Shown: positions 57,780 to 64,000 of the stretch, piece by piece
Layout of the letters: each line of letters begins with the position of its first letter
How positions within the stretch are numbered: the first letter of the stretch is position 1
Origin: Aradus depressus
Lineage: Eukaryota; Arthropoda; Insecta; Hemiptera; Aradidae
Direction: 5' to 3'
DNA length: 64,000 bases
Assembly: GCA_963662175.1 (NCBI GenBank)
Contig: OY759214.1
Location: forward strand, 78,504,037 to 78,568,036
Program-made: the position numbers and the translations under genes
Notes under the pieces: model-generated
Database searches by the model: none
The model's input: only the letters and a program-made list of their open reading frames with translations
What the model was told of the DNA's origin: nothing

Positions 57780-57910
57780 TGCAGCGCCCCTGGTGATCTG
57801 CTGAGTTAATGTTGCCCTTCCATCCGAAAAAGTTCGCAACTTTTCCCATATCATTACAAACACTCGTTCAAAAGTAATGGGAAGTGGTTACTTTATTCTG
57901 ATGCACCCTG
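57780..57910. mobile_element. Mariner-like element, right-end fragment
   Basis: gcagcgcccctggtg, cgttcaaaagtaatggg and ggttactttattctgatgca match the right end of the element at 20376-21465. Confidence 0.65.
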
Positions 57911-57949
57911 TTTATGGAACACATACCTAATTGAATTAATGTCCTTTAA

Positions 57950-58290
57950 ATGATTCATTTTCTGAAGCTGTCTTTTCTATTTGCATCTTGTCCACTGATG
58001 GGACTAACATTGGTTTGTCTCCTGTCAGTGGCAACACTGGCCTGATTACTGATCCGACCTCGACCACCAATCGATCTGTTAAATGTTCCATATTGGACCT
58101 CAGCCCCCCCTCTAATATTTATATTTAATCTAACAATAAGTTCAGCCGACTGACCTCTTTATTCCTCCTACGCCCCCGCACTTTCCAACAAACGCTTCTA
58201 ATCAATGCCCTAATGCCCTCCCCTCGTTGTCTGTTCCAAATTTCCCAAGAGGTCTCCAAACTGAATTATAAATGGAAATAATCCTGTTAT
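57950..58290 (+). other. Protein-like stretch of unknown origin
   Basis: One frame gives FSICILSTDGTNIGLSPVSG and PTSTTNRSVKCSILDLSPPS before a stop; a following part is also C-rich. It may be a retrotransposon piece, but no domain was recognised. Confidence 0.25.
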
Positions 58291-59227
58291 TCTAGCAATT
58301 AAGTTTTGTTGGTTATTTATTTGCTTGTACTTGACCCAATTTTGAATTTCTAAATATTATATTTTTATTTGAGTATTTTATTAATAATCTTATGTTAAAA
58401 AATCAAAGAATAAAATATCTTTTCATCTTTCATTATCATATTTTTCATTATATATCATCAAAAAACAAACAGGATGTCAAATTGAAATGGGCCTAGGGCG
58501 CGATCTAACTAAAATCCCTCTCATTCCAGTCATGTACACAAACAGACATCATGAAGAAAATTCTATCTCGAACTCCCACAGGACTAAATTTCTACCTTAC
58601 TCTGAAGGTATAAGAATTACTTTAGTCTTTACTCGACTATCCAAATATGTTTCAAATTTAAATTTTAGTGGATCAGATAAATTAGTTGCATTGGATTTAT
58701 TTGAATCCAATAACAATAAGTCGGTATTCGTTGATAGTGTCATGAGTTCTATCGTCCGATAATAGTTTCGAGCTCTTCGTGTCACTATCCCTCTAATTAT
58801 CATTTATTTTTGAATTATTTATTATCAATAATATTGACTTTGCTATTCAATGTTTGAATAGCTTTTGAGATTCATTGTGTCACCATTCATTGTAACTTGT
58901 TGCGCTAAGAGAAGTAATAAATGTTTTCATATATAAAAAACTTACTTCATACTTTCTTTTAAAAATCAACTGTTGCTTTCATTTATGTGGTAAAAAGGTC
59001 CGCTATATATATATATATATTATATTTTTTTAAATGTAGATTTTAACATATTATTATGTTTTTTTAATACTTGGAGGAACATCGGATTTATCAGCGGAGA
59101 CACTTTGTCCCACTCCTTACTTGTACTTGTTTTAGATAGAATCAGTTCTATGTGAGATTTCTTCTAGAGAAGCCTTATAGCAAGTTCTTCTGGTAGTTCT
59201 ATGGAAGAGTCTACTGATTGAAATTCG

Positions 59228-59394
59228 TACTCGTTAAAGACCCCTGCCATAGGGGAATAAAAATTTAGGGTAGGCAAAATTTAGGACTCTTACAGTAGAG
59301 TCGGGCTCATGTCCACCAGAGTGACGAAAGAGCGCTCTGGTAGTAGGCGATATGACCTCGTAGTTAAAGCCCGGGCATGAGTCATAAAACCTAA
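59228..59394 (+). mobile_element. SINE-B, 3' half, with CCTAA-type tail
   Basis: The body from actcgttaaagacccctgcc to gggcatgagtcataaaacc is followed by aacctaacctaac, the complement form of the TTAGG-like tail. Confidence 0.85.
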
Positions 59395-59484
59395 CCTAAC
59401 CTAACACTGAATTTCTTATATAATAGCACAAAGGTCAGTTGATGGCATTACAGTTACGGAGTGCTCCACCCTGCTCTCCATTTT

Positions 59485-59860
59485 GATTAGTAAAAATGTC
59501 GTCGGTAAATCACCAGCAATATACTTCCCCATTACAAATTAATCAATTATGTTTTTGCTCTCCCAAACCAATCGACCATTTGAACAAAAAATCTATAATT
59601 AACATATAAAGGGTCTCCTGAATCCTCATACTAAATTTTGTGTCAATGTATTCGATTGGGATTTTTGAGTTGAGCCCCTGTCTGATCTCCTCTTCCATTC
59701 TTCCGATTTTGCTGAAAATTGATAGACGTCAACTTTATGAATTTACTTATAAAACTTCATGCAATACAATTTTTGAATCTGAAGGAAAACATGAAATTCC
59801 GGTGAAAACTCAACATCATATTTCTGACCGATTTCGTACAGCTGGAGCAATAAAAATGTT
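59485..59860 (+). repeat. R1 copy
   Basis: Plus orientation; starts ggtaaatcaccagcaatata and cttccccattacaaattaat, has two modules, and ends gaaactcaacatcatatttc-like text with ccgatttcgtaca. Confidence 0.7.
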
Positions 59861-60379
59861 GAATTTAATTTAAATAGTTGATAAAAATATAGTATAATTT
59901 TTCAATGTTACTTATGTACTAATATTGTTGTAATTTATGTTCCAATCGGGTCCTCCTCTGGAAGGATATTAATAGGTTGTTTGTCTTTAAAAACCAATGA
60001 ACCAAAAATGTTCTCCAAGCCTGTAATGGATTTTTATTTCCGGCTTTATACTGCATTTTAAATCCAAAAATGATCCATAAAACGGTCAACTTCTATAGTT
60101 TATATTTGATTATATTCTTTTAGTAATCCCTATTAAATATTTCCTTATGTTTAATAAATGTCCATTAATGGTGGATTATAATGTCTTTTAAATTACTTTA
60201 ATTGTAAATCCAGCCATGACTTAGCTCTATATATAGACAGATTTGCAATTAGACTGGTTGGAATTATACAAAATGCTCTTAGGTGCCGCTTCTGGCTTCT
60301 GGGCGGTCCTCAGCCTTTACTGCAGATAAAGCTTCAGAGTGGAGAAAGGCTCTTAGTTCTCCTCAATGGGGATAATAAA

Positions 60380-60480
60380 ATGTCGTCGGCCAATCACTGG
60401 TTATATACTTCCCCAGCACGAAATAATCAATTATGTTGTTGTTTTCCCTCCAAAGCCAATGACCGTTTGGGCTAAAACTC
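60380..60480 (+). repeat. R1 end fragment
   Basis: ccaatcactggttatatact, tccccagcacgaaataatca and ttgggctaaaactcaata are the first 100 bases of R1. Confidence 0.65.
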
Positions 60481-60560
60481 AATACAAAGGAGTAGCTAGG
60501 GGAGGCAGGGGTGGGCATGCCGTGCCATCTGATGTACCTAATTTAAACTAGGTGTGCAAT

Positions 60561-61296
60561 TTTTTTTTTTTTTTTTGTTCGAGGGCTGATTTGTGTCACC
60601 GCGGCCAGAGTAGGCCTATTGTGTGCCCTGTGTGTGTTGGTCCCTACAGCAGCCCTGTATCTTTGATATAGTCCAGGATTTTTCTGCAGGTTCCTTCCAT
60701 TACCTGCTTCGGTTCTGTTATGGCAGACCCGAAGCAGTGGAAACGTCTGCTTTCTAGTGCCCCGCACTGGCTTAGAATATGAACCGGAGTCTCATTTTCC
60801 TCGCCACATTTCCTGCACAGAGGGCTTCTAGCGATTCCCATATTGTATAGGTGTTTGTTCATATGACAGTGTCCTGTAATCAACCCTGTCATAGCTCTTA
60901 GATCCATTCTGCTCATATTCAGGAGTTCTCGGCTCCTTTTCTCTGAGGGTTCCTCTATAAAGAATTTTGAATGTCTTTGCTTTGGGACCCCTCTCCAGAA
61001 CTGGATGTGATTCCTGGTCAGCCAACCATTTATTGCCGCCCTTGCGGTGCTCTTAGAGATCCCGCAGAAAGGTTCCGGTCCTATAGGTTTTCTGTCAGCT
61101 CCTGATCGGGCCAGTTGATCAGCCCTTTCGTTGCCCTCAAACCCCCGGTGCCCTGGCACCCATCTCAATTCCACTCTATTCTGGTCCGTCAGGGACTCCA
61201 GTGCTTGAAGGCATTCTAGGACGATTTTGGAATCTATGATGACAACTCGCAACGCTTGCAGCGCTGCTTGGCTGTCAGACAATATCAAGATTCGCC
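60561..61296 (-). mobile_element. LINE insertion, RNase H and zinc-knuckle C-terminus
   Basis: Flanked by the 11-base duplication aggtgtgcaat (60550-60560 and 61297-61307), with the poly(A) tail as about 17 T from 60561. The minus-strand frame of about 220 codons is intact: ILSDSQAALQALRVVIIDSK and ELRWVPGHRGFEGNERADQL are RNase H motifs (a DSxAA and a GHxGxxGNExAD block), and CRKCGEENETPVHILSQCGA is the terminal knuckle. The element is 5'-truncated. The undamaged frame means a fairly recent insertion. Confidence 0.9.
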
Positions 61297-61441
61297 AGGT
61301 GTGCAATACAGTCTGCTGTTTGCAAAAACTGAACTGAGTCAGGCATATCTGTATAAAAAACTCAGTTAATGTTTTAATAATTATCAGTAACTTCTCTCCT
61401 TGTATGTTTTTTATGTATATATTAATACTTTAAATAGATTC

Positions 61442-62197
61442 CGACACAGCCATTCTCTCAACACACTCGGACCCAACACAAGCAAGCTCACACTTACAGG
61501 AACATTTACACCAGCTAACAGATTGCGCCAACAAATGGAGAATAAAAATTAATAGAGACAAATCTCTGCAAGCCACATTTACCCTCAGACACAACACTTG
61601 TCCACCAGTTTACATTAACAACCAGCTCATTCCTGCATCTGACACTGTCCGATATCTCTGTCATCTAGGACTTCATTTACACAGACGTTTAACTTGGACA
61701 ACTCATATCAGACTGAAACGAACAGACATTATCGATTGAAAACAAACTTCACATTTACAACACTATACTAAAACCCATTTGGACTTACGGCATCGAGATA
61801 TGGGGATCAGCCAAAAAATCAAACATACAACATCTTCAGTCAATACAATCCATTATACTACGCCACATTGCCAATGCCCCATTTTACGTTTCCAACCTCA
61901 CATTACATAATGACCTCAACATCCCATTTGTACCTTCTGTTATCAGGACACGATATCAACATTTTCACGACAAACTCCATCATCACGCCAATGCATTTAT
62001 CCACGAAGACTCTCCCCACAAATCCGCCACGACGTCTCAAGCGGGCATGGCAGAAGGACCTGCTCCAGGACTAGCCTGGACTCTTCTTCGGTCACGTACC
62101 TCAGCAGTACAGCGACACACTTGCCACAGCACATCATCACAGTCACTAGTGACAAATGTTGTCGTTGTGAATATGTAAATAAATAAATAAATAAAAT
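61442..62197 (+). mobile_element. LINE insertion, Jockey-like reverse transcriptase 3' half
   Basis: Flanked by the 9-base duplication aaatagatt (61433-61441 and 62198-62206), with an (AAAT)n tail. The first frame reads ANKWRIKINRDKSLQATFTL and YINNQLIPASDTVRYL; after a stop and frameshift it continues YNTILKPIWTYGIEIWGSAK and [20 protein letters not shown]. It is 5'-truncated inside the reverse transcriptase and dead. Confidence 0.88.
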
Positions 62198-62814
62198 AAA
62201 TAGATTTCAATTGAATTCAATGGATTTTTTCTAGCCTTTTTGTAGACAATAACAGCTGTGAATATTTTTATCGAAAAAGTTATAGATTAGAACACTGCTC
62301 AAAAAAGTGGTGTCCGATGGTAAACCGAAAAGGGCTTCGCCCGGATTTTTACATTTGAAATCGAAAAATTCTATTTTGCGCGAGAATTTTGTCTTTCAAT
62401 TGATTTCAATGGGGATTTCGTTTTTCGGTGATTATTCCTTCATGGTATGTTTGATTTCAGATTTTTTTATTAGTAAACCATCGTCACCGTGTCCACTACC
62501 ACCGTGGCAAATTTCAATGTGATCAGTAAAGGGGTTTAAGGAGGAGTAAGAGTACAACGCAATACATGAGTCGTCTAAGAAAGACAACTCCACCACAGAC
62601 AAATATTATATAGACCTTAGAAGGATATAGAAAGCTTCAGTTAAGTTCCCGAAAGTTATTCGAATTCAAATCAAGCAAAAACGTCTTCAAAATTGATGTT
62701 TCAGCTTTAGATGCGGAAACGATAGTAATGATAAACATGCTTCAATCCAAAAATAGTGATATAAATGCGGAAAATTTGAAAAAATTTATCAAAAATAATT
62801 ATTGCCCTTACTTA

Positions 62815-63005
62815 TACACAACCTATTAATTTTAAGACAAACCGGCCGAAGAGAAGGAGGATCAGAGGGGGAGGCTCAACTCAACTAATAACTGCCAAAT
62901 GAATGTATTGACATTAAATTTAGTATGATTCAGAAGTCAATTAGTAGCGCGCAAAATTAGTTGATTAATTCTGAGAGAGTACATGATCGGTAATTCACTA
63001 ATTTT
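62815..63005 (-). repeat. R1 copy, short
   Basis: Minus orientation; one module with ctaataactgccaaatgaat and the end ttgattaattctgagag, tcggtaattcac. Confidence 0.6.
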
Positions 63006-63499
63006 GTATAGATGGGAAAGTCAAACGTCTGTTCCAATTATCACAGAACCAATTATGGCAATGACAATAAACAACGTAATTTTGGGAATAACACATAATA
63101 ATAATATTTGTAGTTGCTTCTCTCTAGGGCGACGAAACAATAAGAATTCATGGTACATTAGTACTAAAATTATTAACAAAATACTATAAAAAAAACTATT
63201 AAAACCAAGGTACCTGTGTTAGTGTAGTTAGGAACGTGGTGAGTGGGGGCTACACTGGGCATGTCTATGACGGAATGTCTTTAATGTTTAATGTGAGTAC
63301 GGCCTGGTCGGTAGTCATGGCAAGTTTGAACAACCAAACAAACCAAACACAACTCATATATTTGTTTTATTGTTATTTATTTTATATAGCAGCTTGGAAA
63401 GTACACAAAATATTATTTATATATCAAACTAAAACTACATTAGAGAGGTCTCTGCACGCACAACTTGAGTAAAATTAGCTGACTTCCATAGAAGCTATT

Positions 63500-64000
63500 C
63501 ACACCTCTCTTACTTCCCCATATGGGTTATACAATTGGTCAAAAATTCGATGTTCAGTTTTCACTGGAATTTTATTATTTTTTCTGTTTTCCTGAATTTA
63601 ACAATTTAAAAAAAGTGTGGGTGAATCACCGAATATGTATTTCCCCAACACGAATTAATGAAGAACATTTTCTCTCCCTTGGGTTAATACATCAATATTT
63701 GACTTACATAGTGGCTCCCAAGTCCTCATACTAAATTTTGTCTCGATGCATGCATTAAATTGGCAGTTATTCGGTTATTTAAGTCGAACCCCTCATCTCT
63801 GCTCCACCTTCCCTTCAACCAATTTCCCGGAACATTGATAGGTGCCAACCTTATGGGGTTTTGAATTTAAATATATACTTTTATGTAATACATTCATTAC
63901 ATAGGCAGTTATTGGGATTTTTGAGATGAGCCCCTCTGATCCTCCCCTCCCCTTCCGATGATTCCACTGAAAATTAATAGGTGTCGTGCTTAAAAGACTT
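63500..64000 (+). repeat. R1 copy, runs off the window
   Basis: Plus orientation from gtgaatcaccgaatatgtat and cttcccc-like ends through at least two modules (taaattttgtctcgatgcat and acattcattacataggcag). A reversed R1 end (ttacttccccatatgggtta, caattggtcaaaaattcga) precedes it at 63505-63570. Confidence 0.65.

Overview
The window is AT-rich, intron-rich animal DNA, most likely from an insect or other arthropod. The evidence is GT-AG introns, a SERHL/kraken-type serine hydrolase cluster, an anoctamin gene, pogo-like and mariner-like elements, Jockey-type LINE fragments and tRNA-derived SINEs. I cannot name the species. No bacterial or organellar features are present.

Positions 1-3674 (+) hold three consecutive 3'-terminal coding exons of alpha/beta hydrolases of the SERHL/kraken type. 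The first is cut by the window edge. The second and third each begin at a splice acceptor in the same phase, and no matching 5' exon is visible between them. They are either tandem duplicates or alternative terminal exons of one gene.

Positions 8872-57513 (-) hold one complete anoctamin (TMEM16) gene. I resolved 20 coding exons whose phases all join, giving about 1030 residues. All six residues of the calcium site known from mouse ANO1 are present. The first intron is about 25.5 kb. A second possible first exon with a compatible phase lies inside it at 42678-42726.

The rest is dense, nested repeats. They include about twenty copies of a tRNA-headed SINE (called SINE-B here), three copies of another tRNA-headed SINE (SINE-A), a dispersed modular repeat (R1), several MITEs (R2, pogo-like, mariner-like), other dispersed repeats (R3, R4), LINE fragments on both strands, and many foldback elements. 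Target-site duplications can be read for many insertions, so relative ages can be worked out.

The most interesting signal is in the foldback elements. Two of them (5899-6193 and 19920-20220) are about 300 bp long, have 12-14 bp target-site duplications, and carry hammerhead-ribozyme-like cores on their arms. One core (6084-6119, mirrored at 6013-6048) satisfies the hammerhead consensus completely. It has a tiny palindromic stem III, a layout suited to ribozymes that act as dimers. Related or eroded cores occur elsewhere in the window. This looks like a family of small ribozyme-bearing retroelements that insert as perfect hairpins. The names R1-R4, SINE-A and SINE-B are labels used only here.
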